Under the pieces are notes generated by a model. The model was not told the origin of the DNA, searched no databases, and saw only the letters and a list, made by a program, of their open reading frames with translations. The translations under genes and the position numbers were made by a program. From contig NZ_CAJYHX010000033.1 of the NCBI RefSeq assembly GCF_913774285.1, positions 1-64,000 of the forward strand: DNA of 64,000 nucleotides, written 5' to 3'. Origin of the DNA: an uncultured Sphingomonas sp. (GTDB lineage: Bacteria > Pseudomonadota > Alphaproteobacteria > Sphingomonadales > Sphingomonadaceae). Below, piece by piece: positions 50,001 through 58,330 of the stretch (position 1 is the first letter of the stretch; every line of letters starts with the position of its first letter).

Positions 50001-51311
50001 TCAGTGCTGATACGCCTTGGGCAATGCGCCTTCCTCCGGCTTCCAGTAGCGATCGCGCAGCCGGGTCTGGCGAGTGGTGAGCGACTGCTCGATCCCGTCG
50101 ACATACAGCTTCACCGGCATGCTGCCGATTTCCAGCGGATCGCCGTCCCAAACCACCACGTCACCGGCGCGGCCAGCCTTGAGCGAGCCATAGGCCTCGC
50201 CCATGCCCATCGCCTCGGCGGGCTTGGAGCTGATCGCCGCGAACGCCGCATCCCAGCTCAGCCCGGTGGCACCGGGCACGCGGGTGAGGGCCACCAGGTT
50301 GCCGGCGAACTGCTTCTCCAGCCGTGCCTGGCGCGCCTCGTCGTCGTTGATCGTGCCCACCCCGACCAGCACGCCCGCCGCCTGCATCCGGCCGATGTTC
50401 GACTGCGTGGCCGCCAGCTGCTCGAAGCTCGCCGGCAGATCGTTGAGCGCATTGGCGAGCACCGGCACACCGGCCGCGGCGATCTCCTTTGCCACGGTCC
50501 AGCCCTCAGTGGCGCCGACCAGCACCAGCTTCAGCCCCGGCGTCTCGCGCTTGAGCTGGAGCAGCACCAATATGTCCGACGCGCGCTCGACATGGACGAG
50601 CAGCGGCACCTTGCCCTGCACCACCGCCGCCAGCGCCTCGGCATCGGCGCGGGTGAGCAGCGCGTCCTTGCCGCGATCGGCAAAGCTCGCGGGATTACGG
50701 GCATAGTCGCGCGCTTCCAGCATTGCGTTGCGGAGCATCGCGATCGCCGCGGGGCGGCTGCCCCCGGCAACGCGGCCGCCGCTTTCCCCATATTCCATGA
50801 ACTGGAAGGCGCGCGGACGGGCGACGGCGTGGAGATCGCTGCGGGTATCGATCACCGCGCCCTGGCCGGCGAAGATCGATCCCTTGCTGACGTCCGGTGC
50901 GACCACGGCGCGGGTGACACCGTCGGCCCGGTTGATCGCGATCGGCGTCGCGCGCGGGTTGACCGCGGGCGTCACGTCGAGCGCGGCGTTGAACGGCGAG
51001 CTGCCGGCGGCCGTGTCGTTGGTCACGCCGACGCCGTCGACCTCGACGATGCCCATGCGCGTGAAGCCCGCGAAGATGCCCGGCGTCACATAGCGCCCGC
51101 CGGCATCGACCACCGCGACACCGGCGGGTACGGCCACGCCGCGGCCCGCCGCGACGACCTTGCCGCCGCGCACCACCACCGTGCCGCCCTCGACGGGGGC
51201 CGAACCGTCGCCGATCACCAGCTTGGCATTGGTGATCGCCACATCCTGCGCCATCGCAGGCGCCGCGAGCGCCACACAGGCCGCCGCGGCGAGAAACAGG
51301 GTCTTGCTCAC
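50001..51311 (-). CDS. Amidohydrolase-family protein lacking the HxH metal motif
   Basis: A 436-residue exported protein (signal KTLFLAAAACVALAAPAMAQ). The fold is that of amidohydrolases: VAITNAKLVIGDGSAPVEGGTVVVRGGKVVAAG at the start and a late AYGSLKAGRAGDVVVWDGDPLEIGSMPVKLYVDG. At the metal site, however, VTPGIFAGFTRMG replaces the usual TPGxIDxHxH, so the first two histidine ligands are missing. One His (LLVHVERA) and GTINDDEA remain. It is coupled by four bases to the intact amidohydrolase upstream, which suggests an active/inactive pair in a common complex. Substrates of this group are often imidazolones, dipeptides or related amides. Confidence 0.82.
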   Translation of the reverse strand: MSKTLFLAAAACVALAAPAMAQDVAITNAKLVIGDGSAPVEGGTVVVRGGKVVAAGRGVAVPAGVAVVDAGGRYVTPGIFAGFTRMGIVEVDGVGVTNDTAAGSSPFNAALDVTPAVNPRATPIAINRADGVTRAVVAPDVSKGSIFAGQGAVIDTRSDLHAVARPRAFQFMEYGESGGRVAGGSRPAAIAMLRNAMLEARDYARNPASFADRGKDALLTRADAEALAAVVQGKVPLLVHVERASDILVLLQLKRETPGLKLVLVGATEGWTVAKEIAAAGVPVLANALNDLPASFEQLAATQSNIGRMQAAGVLVGVGTINDDEARQARLEKQFAGNLVALTRVPGATGLSWDAAFAAISSKPAEAMGMGEAYGSLKAGRAGDVVVWDGDPLEIGSMPVKLYVDGIEQSLTTRQTRLRDRYWKPEEGALPKAYQH

Positions 51312-52726
51312 TTCACATCCCCCTCGCCCGGCTGGCCGAGCTCGAAATCGGAAACCGGACGGCGCTTGGGATCCTTGGCGTCATAAAGCAGCGCCCCGTC
51401 GACCCAGACCATTTCCGGCCGGGTGTAGACGCTGAACGGATTGCCGTTCCACAGCACCACGTCCGCCATCTTGCCCGCGCGCAGGCTGCCGGTCTGGTCG
51501 GAGATGCCCAGCGCGATCGCCGGGTTGATCGACAGCCACTTCCACGCCGTCGCTTCGGACACGTCGAAACCGGCGCGGATCGCCGATGCGCGCGCCTTGG
51601 CGACTTCCTGGTTAAGCCGCTGGATGCCGTTGGCGTCGTCCGAATGGATCATCCCGCAGGCGCCTTCCTTCTCGAGGATGGCGAGGTTCTCGGGCACCGC
51701 GTCGTAGGATTCCATCTTGAAGCCGTACCAGTCGGCCCAGACGGCGGCGCAGGTGGCGTTCGCCTTCAGCAGATCGGCGATCTTGTAGGCTTCGACCGCG
51801 TGGTGGAACGCCGAGACGTGGTAGCCGAACTCCTTGGCCATATCCATGACATTGGCCATTTCGTCGGCGCGGTAGCAGTGGTTCTGCACGCGGATCTCGC
51901 CTTCGAGCACGCCGCGCAGCGTGTCCATCGCGATGTCCCTGCCCGGTGCCTCGCCGCCGTCCTTCTCATACTTGTCCCAGCGGCGCTTGTATTCCACCGC
52001 CTTTGCCCAGGTCTGGCGATCAACGGCGATGTTGCCCATCCGGGTGGAAGGCTCGCGGCCGCGGCTACCATAGACGCGCTTGGGATTCTCGCCGCACGCC
52101 ATCTTCAGGCCATAGGGCGCGCCGGGGAACTTCATGCCCTGCATGGTGCGGGCATAGACGTTCTTGAGCACCACCGAGCGGCCGCCGAACAGGTTGGCCG
52201 AGCCCGGCAGGATCTGCAGCGTCGTCACGCCGCCATTGGCCAGCGCGCGGCTGAAGCCCGGATCCTGCGGCCACACGCTGTGCTCGGCCCAGACATCGGC
52301 GGTGACCGGCGAGGTCGCCTCATTGCCGTCGGACAGCGCGTCGACGCCGGGCGAGGGATAGTCGCCGAGATGGCTGTGGATGTCGATCACGCCCGGCGTC
52401 ACGTACTTGCCCTGCCCGTCGATCACCGTCACGCCCGGCTCGGCGGTGAGGCTCTGGCCGACTGCGACGATCTTGCCGTCGCGGAACAGCACCGCCCCCT
52501 TGTCGATCCGGCCGCCCTCGCCATCGAGGATGGTGACGTTGGTCAGCAGCGTCGGCACGCCGGGATAGCGGCGATAGGTGGAGGGATAGGGATCGTGGCT
52601 ATACCCCTTGCCGAGGCCCGGCCCCTTTTGCGCGGGCGTGGAGGAGGCGCTGGCGGGCTTGCCGCCACTTCCCCCGCAGGCGGTGAGGGCGACGCAGACG
52701 GCCGCCATGGCGAAGCTTCGGATCAA
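51308..52726 (-). CDS. Amidohydrolase, probable periplasmic lipoprotein
   Basis: A 472-residue metal-dependent hydrolase. The predicted lipobox ALTAC follows a short hydrophobic stretch. The TTG start at 52726 has AGGGAG about six bases upstream; ATG 52708 is a shorter option that would leave almost no positive n-region. Metal ligands appear intact: VTPGVIDIHSHLGDYPSPGVD (HxH), VQNHCYRADEM, VSAFHHAVEAYKI and MIHSDDANGIQRL (final Asp). The barrel closes with GSLRAGKMADVVLWNGNPFSVYTRPEMVWVDG. It is upstream of and coupled to the HxH-lacking homologue. The reaction is probably hydrolysis of a cyclic or linear amide; the exact substrate is not predictable. Confidence 0.87.
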   Translation of the reverse strand: MIRSFAMAAVCVALTACGGSGGKPASASSTPAQKGPGLGKGYSHDPYPSTYRRYPGVPTLLTNVTILDGEGGRIDKGAVLFRDGKIVAVGQSLTAEPGVTVIDGQGKYVTPGVIDIHSHLGDYPSPGVDALSDGNEATSPVTADVWAEHSVWPQDPGFSRALANGGVTTLQILPGSANLFGGRSVVLKNVYARTMQGMKFPGAPYGLKMACGENPKRVYGSRGREPSTRMGNIAVDRQTWAKAVEYKRRWDKYEKDGGEAPGRDIAMDTLRGVLEGEIRVQNHCYRADEMANVMDMAKEFGYHVSAFHHAVEAYKIADLLKANATCAAVWADWYGFKMESYDAVPENLAILEKEGACGMIHSDDANGIQRLNQEVAKARASAIRAGFDVSEATAWKWLSINPAIALGISDQTGSLRAGKMADVVLWNGNPFSVYTRPEMVWVDGALLYDAKDPKRRPVSDFELGQPGEGDVK

Positions 52727-52971
52727 GCGTGACTCCCTGATGTTCTTGTGATGGTCCCCGTCTAATTGATTGCCCTGCCCACGGGTTTTGGCAAGCACCT
52801 CCAGGAAACAGATGCCGGAATCGAGGGAATTCCGTGCATCTCCCTATGGCTTTTCATGTAAAATTAACCGATGCTGAGCACATCGTGGCCTCGGCTTCGA
52901 CCTGTGCAGGGGCAGGTGGTTTGCACGTTGGAAGAATAGATAGACACGCGGCAAGCCGTAGCGGGCCGTCC

Positions 52972-55638
52972 ATGAACGTCCCGACGGCCATCATCCTGGC
53001 CGGCATCGCGTTATTGTGTGGTCTCGCCACGCTGGCAGGCTGGGCGCTCGGCATTCCGATCCTGCACCGCTTCCTGCCCCGCGCCTATCCGATGTGGCCG
53101 GCGGCCGCGATCGGCTATATCTTCGTCGCACTGGGCGTGCTGACCGATCATGCGCGCCGGCCGCGCCTCGCCCTGTCCTTCTACCTTGCGGCGATGGCGG
53201 TGGGCGTGATCGGTACCCTGCAGCCCGTCCTGGAGCCATGGATCGACCTAGGCCAACTGATCTTCGCCGATCGCGTGATGGCGCTGGGGCTGCAGCATGC
53301 CGGTCGCCCCGGCGTGAACGCCATCGTCTTCCTGCTGATGCTGCCGATCGCGGCCTTTGCCTCGCGCAGCAAATGGCGGCTGCTGCGCGAAGTGGCGCCG
53401 CTGGTGGCAATAGCCCCGCTGGCGCTGGCGCTGGCGTCGGCGACCGGCATGATGCTGTCCGACGATCCGTCGTCGGTGAATCTCGGACTCCGGGCCTCGG
53501 TGCCGGGCACGATCATGGCGCTGTCGCTGACTGCCGCCATCCTGCTCGGGCACTGGCGCGTGGATTCGCAGCGATCCAGCCGGATCGAGCGATCCGACCC
53601 GGTCGCGATCAAGACGGTGGTAGCCGGCGCGATCCTGCTGCCCGCCCTGCCCGCCACGATCGAGCTGCTGCTGGAACGGGGCACCCAAGGCGAGCCGATC
53701 ACCAGCCACCTGGTGCTGGGCGTGTTCAACATCCTGGCGATCGGCCTGATCGCCTATTGGGCGGTAAACCGTGTCGGACGCGAGCAGGTCGCCCGCGCCG
53801 AACTGAGCCTTGCGCTCGACGGTGCGACGGTGGTGATGACCGATGCGCGGGGCCGCATCATCCACTGGTCGCTCGGCTGCCAGCAGCTCTATGGCTGGAC
53901 CGAGGCCGAGGCGCTGGGCGAAAATCTCTACATGCTGCTCCGCGCCCAATGCCCCAACTGGAACAGCAGCTATGCCCTGCCCGATGCCGACGGCGCGCAG
54001 GAGCTGATCGAGCAGCGCAAGGACGGCAGCCAGCTCCACGTCATCGAGCGGCTGCTGCGCTCCGCCACGCCCACCCGCGGCGCGATCGTCGTCCACAGCA
54101 TCCTCGACATCTCCGAGCGCGTCTCGGCGCTCCGCGCGCTGCGGGCGAGCGAGGAACGGCTCGCCCAGGCGACCGCCGCGCACGAACTCGGCATCTTCGA
54201 CTGGGACGTCGGCAGCGATCACATCAACTGGTCGCCGGGCACCGAGCAACGGCTGGGGCTGCCGCTGGGATCGCTCTCCAGCTTCGAATCCTGGAAGCAA
54301 CTGATCGACCCGGACGACCTGGAGAGCCTCAGGGCGACCGTGATCGAGGCCGTTGCCGAGCGCGCGGAACGCTTTGCCTTCCGCTATCGCCTCACCGGCT
54401 GCAAGGGCACCGAGCGGACGCTGGAGGGCTCGGCACGCTGCTTCTACAATTCCGCCGGCGACCTCATCCGCGTCGTCGGCGCGGCGCTCGACATCACCGA
54501 GCGCGACGAGCACGAAGCCGCCCTTCGCCGGCGCGAGGCGCAGCTGCGCACGGTGCTGGAGACGGTGCCCGATGCGATGATCGTACTCTCCGGCGACGGA
54601 TCGATCCTCCAGTTCAGCGCGGCCGCGGAGGAGCTCTGGGGGTATCGCGCCTCGGAAGTGGTCGGCCGCGACTTTACCATGCTCATTCCCGCCGACGAGG
54701 TAGAGACCGACCAGGAAGTGCTGCACCGCTTCGTCCAGACCGGCGAAGGCCTGGTGGGCGAAGTGCTCGTCGGGACCGCGCAGACCGCCGACGGGCGCCG
54801 CTTCCCCGCCGAGATGCGCGCCGGGGCCGCGCGCAGCGACGGCCATCTGCTGATCACGGTGTTCGTCCGCGACCTGACCGAGCGGGTCGCCACCGAGCAG
54901 CGGCTCAGCGAACTCAACAACGAGATCGCACACGTCTCCCGCCAGAGCGCCATGAGCGAAATGGCCGCGGACCTCGCGCACGAGCTCAACCAGCCACTGA
55001 GCGCCACCGCCAATTTCCTCGCCGCCGCGCGCATGCTGATCGAGCGCGGAGAAGGCGGTCCCCGCGTCACCGATCTGCTGCGCATGGGCTCCGAACAGAC
55101 CCAGCGCGCCGGCGAGATCATCCGCCGGCTGCGCGCCTTCGTCGCCCGCGGCGAAGTGGAGATGCGGGTGGAGTCTGTGGAGCGAACGGTGCGCGACGCG
55201 GTGGAACTCGTGCTGGTCGGCACCGGCCATTTCAATCTGCGGGTGAGCTTTCATCTCGACCCTGCCGCGCGCTTCATCCTGGCCGACCGCATCCAGGTGC
55301 AGCAAGTTCTGGTTAACCTGTTGCGCAATGCCGTGCAGGCATTAAAGCTTGTTGAGCCCGATGATCGACAGATCACGATCACGTCCGAGAAGCTGCCCGA
55401 CCAGATGATAGCGATCACAGTTACGGATAGTGGACCAGGCCTCCCCGAACATGTCTTGGAAACTCTTTTTTCGCGGTTCAGCACGACAAAGGGAGGTGCA
55501 GGCGGAATGGGTATTGGACTTTCGATCAGCAAACGCATTATCGAAGGCCATGGGGGGACGCTGAGTGCGGAAAACGCGCCGGGGAGTGGCGCGTCGTTCC
55601 GCTTTACCTTGCCCGGTATCGAAGAAGGTGAAGAATAA
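52972..55638 (+). CDS. Membrane-bound PAS-domain sensor histidine kinase (FixL-like transmitter)
   Basis: An 888-residue kinase. Residues 1-270 hold about eight membrane helices, an integral-membrane sensor module. Then come three PAS domains (about 277-383, 395-512 with a PAC end, 525-640) and a HisKA/HATPase core: SAMSEMAADLAHELNQPLSATANFL with His670, VNLLRNAVQAL (N box), VTDSGPGLP (G1), LFSRFSTTKGGAGGMGIGLSISKRIIEGHGG. The third PAS lacks the FixL haem histidine (Asp at the matching place), so oxygen sensing by haem is unlikely. ATG 52972 was preferred to a GTG at 52834 because the intervening codons look non-coding. Its stop overlaps the response-regulator start (TAATG). Confidence 0.87.
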   Translation: MNVPTAIILAGIALLCGLATLAGWALGIPILHRFLPRAYPMWPAAAIGYIFVALGVLTDHARRPRLALSFYLAAMAVGVIGTLQPVLEPWIDLGQLIFADRVMALGLQHAGRPGVNAIVFLLMLPIAAFASRSKWRLLREVAPLVAIAPLALALASATGMMLSDDPSSVNLGLRASVPGTIMALSLTAAILLGHWRVDSQRSSRIERSDPVAIKTVVAGAILLPALPATIELLLERGTQGEPITSHLVLGVFNILAIGLIAYWAVNRVGREQVARAELSLALDGATVVMTDARGRIIHWSLGCQQLYGWTEAEALGENLYMLLRAQCPNWNSSYALPDADGAQELIEQRKDGSQLHVIERLLRSATPTRGAIVVHSILDISERVSALRALRASEERLAQATAAHELGIFDWDVGSDHINWSPGTEQRLGLPLGSLSSFESWKQLIDPDDLESLRATVIEAVAERAERFAFRYRLTGCKGTERTLEGSARCFYNSAGDLIRVVGAALDITERDEHEAALRRREAQLRTVLETVPDAMIVLSGDGSILQFSAAAEELWGYRASEVVGRDFTMLIPADEVETDQEVLHRFVQTGEGLVGEVLVGTAQTADGRRFPAEMRAGAARSDGHLLITVFVRDLTERVATEQRLSELNNEIAHVSRQSAMSEMAADLAHELNQPLSATANFLAAARMLIERGEGGPRVTDLLRMGSEQTQRAGEIIRRLRAFVARGEVEMRVESVERTVRDAVELVLVGTGHFNLRVSFHLDPAARFILADRIQVQQVLVNLLRNAVQALKLVEPDDRQITITSEKLPDQMIAITVTDSGPGLPEHVLETLFSRFSTTKGGAGGMGIGLSISKRIIEGHGGTLSAENAPGSGASFRFTLPGIEEGEE

Positions 55639-56252
55639 TGACCCGAACGATCTACATCGTCGATGACGACGATGCCGTCCGTGCGTCGCTGCACAGTCTG
55701 CTCTCGGTCCGCCCGGACCTGATCGTGCGCGGCTATCGCTCGGGCGATGCGTTTCTGGAGCAGGAGGCCGAGCTCGATCCGGGCGTGGTGCTGCTCGATT
55801 TCCACATGCCGGGCTCGAGCGGGCTCGACGTGCTGCTCAAGCTCGATCGCTCGCCGAAATTCGTGCCGATCGTTCTCACCGGGCAGGGAAATGTCGGCTT
55901 GGCGGTGCAGGCGATGAAGGCCGGCGCGCTCGACTTCATCGAAAAGCCCTATGAGGCCGAATTCCTGCTCAAGGTGATCGATCAGGCCTTCTCCAAGCTG
56001 GAAGAGGATGGCGAGGCCGCCGCGCGCACCGCGACCGCCGAAGCCAAGATCGCCAAGCTCTCCCCGCGCGAGACCGACGTGCTGAAGGGGCTGATCGAAG
56101 GGCGATCCAACAAGATCATCGCCTATGAGCTCGACATCAGCCCCCGCACGGTGGAGATCTATCGTGCCAATCTGATGGAGAAGCTGGAAGTTCGCAGCCT
56201 GTCCGAAGCGCTGCGGATCGCCTTCGCGGCGGGGTTGTTCCCCAAGGGGTGA
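55638..56252 (+). CDS. FixJ-family response regulator
   Basis: A 204-residue two-domain regulator. The receiver has DDDDA (9-13), Asp54 in VVLLDFHMPG and Lys103 in FIEKPYEAEF; an alpha-helical linker (about 115-138) leads to a LuxR-type helix-turn-helix, LSPRETDVLKGLIEGRSNKIIAYELDISPRTVEIYRANLMEKL. It starts one base inside the stop of the sensor kinase, so the two form a cognate pair. It would be phosphorylated by that kinase and bind DNA as a dimer; targets unknown. The pair resembles FixLJ in architecture but the sensor is different. A strong hairpin follows. Confidence 0.93.
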   Translation: MTRTIYIVDDDDAVRASLHSLLSVRPDLIVRGYRSGDAFLEQEAELDPGVVLLDFHMPGSSGLDVLLKLDRSPKFVPIVLTGQGNVGLAVQAMKAGALDFIEKPYEAEFLLKVIDQAFSKLEEDGEAAARTATAEAKIAKLSPRETDVLKGLIEGRSNKIIAYELDISPRTVEIYRANLMEKLEVRSLSEALRIAFAAGLFPKG

Positions 56253-56255
56253 CTT

Positions 56256-56281
56256 AGAGCGAGATCATAGGATCTCGCTCT
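56256..56281. terminator. Bidirectional terminator-like hairpin
   Basis: AGAGCGAGATC pairs perfectly (11 bases) with GATCTCGCTCT around ATAG, just after the FixJ-type gene and overlapping the last two bases of the convergent gene. No T-run follows, so the stem alone would have to act. Confidence 0.65.
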
Positions 56282-56633
56282 AGTGCACCGCCCCGCCATC
56301 ACGCAGCAGTGCGGCGATCGCGGCGGCGGGTTCCTCGGCGGTGACATGGTGCAGATGCGGCGCGGTCACCGCCTTATCACCCCCCAGGATGATCAGCCGG
56401 TGCCACAGCGGATCGGCTGCCAGCGCGGCAAGACCGCCGGGATGCTCCTCGGTGGCCGCGGCATCGGCAACCAGCACCGGCGCGGTGCCGCCCAGCCGCG
56501 TGATACGGCCCGCGTCCACCTGCTCCATGCTCACCACGTCGATTCCGGAGAGCGCCAGTCGCGCGGCGAGCAGGCTGCGCAGGCTGGCTTCGCGGACCAT
56601 CAGGATCACCAGCATGTTGAGCACCATCGCCAT
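56280..56633 (-). CDS. Receiver-like small protein, probably degenerate
   Basis: A 117-residue protein with a receiver-like order of strands: LVILMVREASLRSLLAARLALSGIDVVSM, then VLVADAAATEEHPGG where the phosphorylation site would be, and LIILGGDKAVTAPHLHHVT. The acidic pair of real receivers is absent (MVREA) and so is the conserved Lys-Pro, so it is unlikely to be phosphorylated. It lies convergent with the FixJ-type gene. ATG 56633 has AAAGG only three bases away, so a slightly later ATG (56627 or 56615) may be used. It might modulate the neighbouring pair or be decaying; I do not recognise a family. Confidence 0.5.
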   Translation of the reverse strand: MAMVLNMLVILMVREASLRSLLAARLALSGIDVVSMEQVDAGRITRLGGTAPVLVADAAATEEHPGGLAALAADPLWHRLIILGGDKAVTAPHLHHVTAEEPAAAIAALLRDGGAVH

Positions 56634-56719
56634 AAGCCTTTGTTACGCGTTCGTTTCCGACCATATTCCGGATTGTGGCAGATAGCCACAGGTATCGCTT
56701 TGGTCCGGTCGTACCGCGT

Positions 56720-58117
56720 TCAGAACTTGAACACCAGATCGGCATAGCCATAGCGCGCATCGCCGCTGTGCGGGGCGTTCGGGGCGCTGGTGAGGAAGCG
56801 GCCCTTGGCGAGATAGGCGGCACCGATCTCGGCACGCAGGCGATCGGGAATCAGCGAACGGCGTACGCGCACTTCCATTTCCGTGCCGGCGTGGCGGCCC
56901 GAGGCGCCCGTCTTGTCGCGCACGCTGGTGAAGGCGAAGGTGTCGGTGCGGTCGGCAAGCCACAGGCCGCGTACCGCCCCCATCAGATCCAGCCGCTTGG
57001 AGGGCTTGACCTCGATGCGGATGCCCGGCGAGACGAGGTTCGCCAGCCCGACCGGACCGAACAGCGACGCGGGGCCGTAATCGGCGCGCCGGGCGCCATA
57101 CAGCGAATCGAATCGGCCATAGGCGGGGTTGGCGCCGTCGCCGCTCGCATAGTCGAAGAAGCCGGAGATGCGCGGCGTCCACTTCTTGGCGATCGTGTAG
57201 CCGCTTTCGATGTGAACGAAACCGGCGCGGACCGGCAGGCCCTTGCGATCCGTCACCGCGTTGGTGACACGCGCCTCGCCCCGCTGGAGCGCGGCTTCGC
57301 CTTCGATGTCGAACTTGCCCTTGGCGGGTGCGCGACGGAGGCGAAGACCAAAGGTCACCAGTCGGCGATCCCGGGTCTGATACCCCGGGCGATCCTGCTC
57401 GGCGAGGCGATAGACATAGCCGCCCACGCTCAGCTTATGGCCGATATCGGCGAGGTTGCCGTCGGCGCCGTAGAACACGGTGCCGGTGTTGACGTGATCG
57501 AGCTCGACCTTGTTGTCGTAGATCCCGTCCAACGTGCTGGGCAGCGCGTCGATGGGATGGGTCCAAAACAGGACCAACTCGTCCTTCTTCTTGGTCCGAT
57601 ATTCCACGCGACCGCCCAGATAGGACGGGAAGGTGTTGCCGAAGTCGGCGCGCGCGATCAGTCGCTGGGCACCGAAGGTCATGGTGAAGCGGCCGGCCAG
57701 CGCGGTCAGGCTGTCCTTCTTGCCGAGGACATTGTGCAGCTTGTAGCTGACGAACGCCTGGAGCGGCTCGACCGTGTTGACGTCGCTGGCCTTGACCGAG
57801 CTGTTATGCCCCTCGCCATAGCCGCGAGCATCGAGCAACTCGCCGGTGACATTCAGGTCGCCCCAGTCGAGCTTGGCGGCGACCAGGGTGCGCAGCGACG
57901 CGAAGGCGATGCTGTTGTCGACCTTGGGGCGGAACTGGCCGTCAATGCCTTCCATGCGCGCGCGGACGCTGCCCTCGATGCTCAATTTGGGACCTGCGGG
58001 CGCGGACTTGGGCGCCGGAGCGGACGGCTTGGTCTGCGCATGCGCGGCACCCGACACGAGAAGCAGCGCGAAGCCGATGCTCCGCCAACAATTTTCGCTA
58101 TTCCGAATGCCGTACAC
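56720..58117 (-). CDS. Alginate-export-family outer-membrane porin
   Basis: A 465-residue beta-barrel protein. GTG 58117 has AGGAG seven bases upstream and opens a signal peptide ending LLLVSGAAHAQ. The mature part starts after a Pro/Ala-rich linker with LSIEGSVRARMEGIDGQF, then DWGDLNVTGELLDARGYG, VEPLQAFVSYKL and AGRFTMTFGAQRLIARADFGNTFPSYLGGRVEYR, the pattern of the alginate_exp porin class. The end YGYADLVFKF fits a C-terminal barrel strand. There are no alginate genes in the window, so it probably serves another anionic or sugar solute. It is divergent from the second chemoreceptor, with 213 bases between that hold no gene. Confidence 0.8.
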   Translation of the reverse strand: MYGIRNSENCWRSIGFALLLVSGAAHAQTKPSAPAPKSAPAGPKLSIEGSVRARMEGIDGQFRPKVDNSIAFASLRTLVAAKLDWGDLNVTGELLDARGYGEGHNSSVKASDVNTVEPLQAFVSYKLHNVLGKKDSLTALAGRFTMTFGAQRLIARADFGNTFPSYLGGRVEYRTKKKDELVLFWTHPIDALPSTLDGIYDNKVELDHVNTGTVFYGADGNLADIGHKLSVGGYVYRLAEQDRPGYQTRDRRLVTFGLRLRRAPAKGKFDIEGEAALQRGEARVTNAVTDRKGLPVRAGFVHIESGYTIAKKWTPRISGFFDYASGDGANPAYGRFDSLYGARRADYGPASLFGPVGLANLVSPGIRIEVKPSKRLDLMGAVRGLWLADRTDTFAFTSVRDKTGASGRHAGTEMEVRVRRSLIPDRLRAEIGAAYLAKGRFLTSAPNAPHSGDARYGYADLVFKF

Positions 58118-58330
58118 TTGCGCGCTCCTGCCGCCCCTCATTTGTTGCACTTATAGAATGGAACCCTGCGGTCCCTGCCGGGCGCGAGTGCGTACCAGGA
58201 GTTTTCCGGAAGTAGCGGGCCGTCCATCCGTAATCGCCACAGACCGGAGCATGGAAAAACCCGCCTATAATAGGGAGCACGTCGCATTCGCGGCGCCCTA
58301 ATCGCTTCGACGGACGTTCGGAGCCTGCGG

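Noticed and set aside
52958..58227. Identical 16-mer GTAGCGGGCCGTCCAT at 52958-52973 and 58212-58227, both near gene starts
   Set aside because: A single pair of 16-base matches is within chance for a 64-kb GC-rich sequence, and the surrounding bases do not match.
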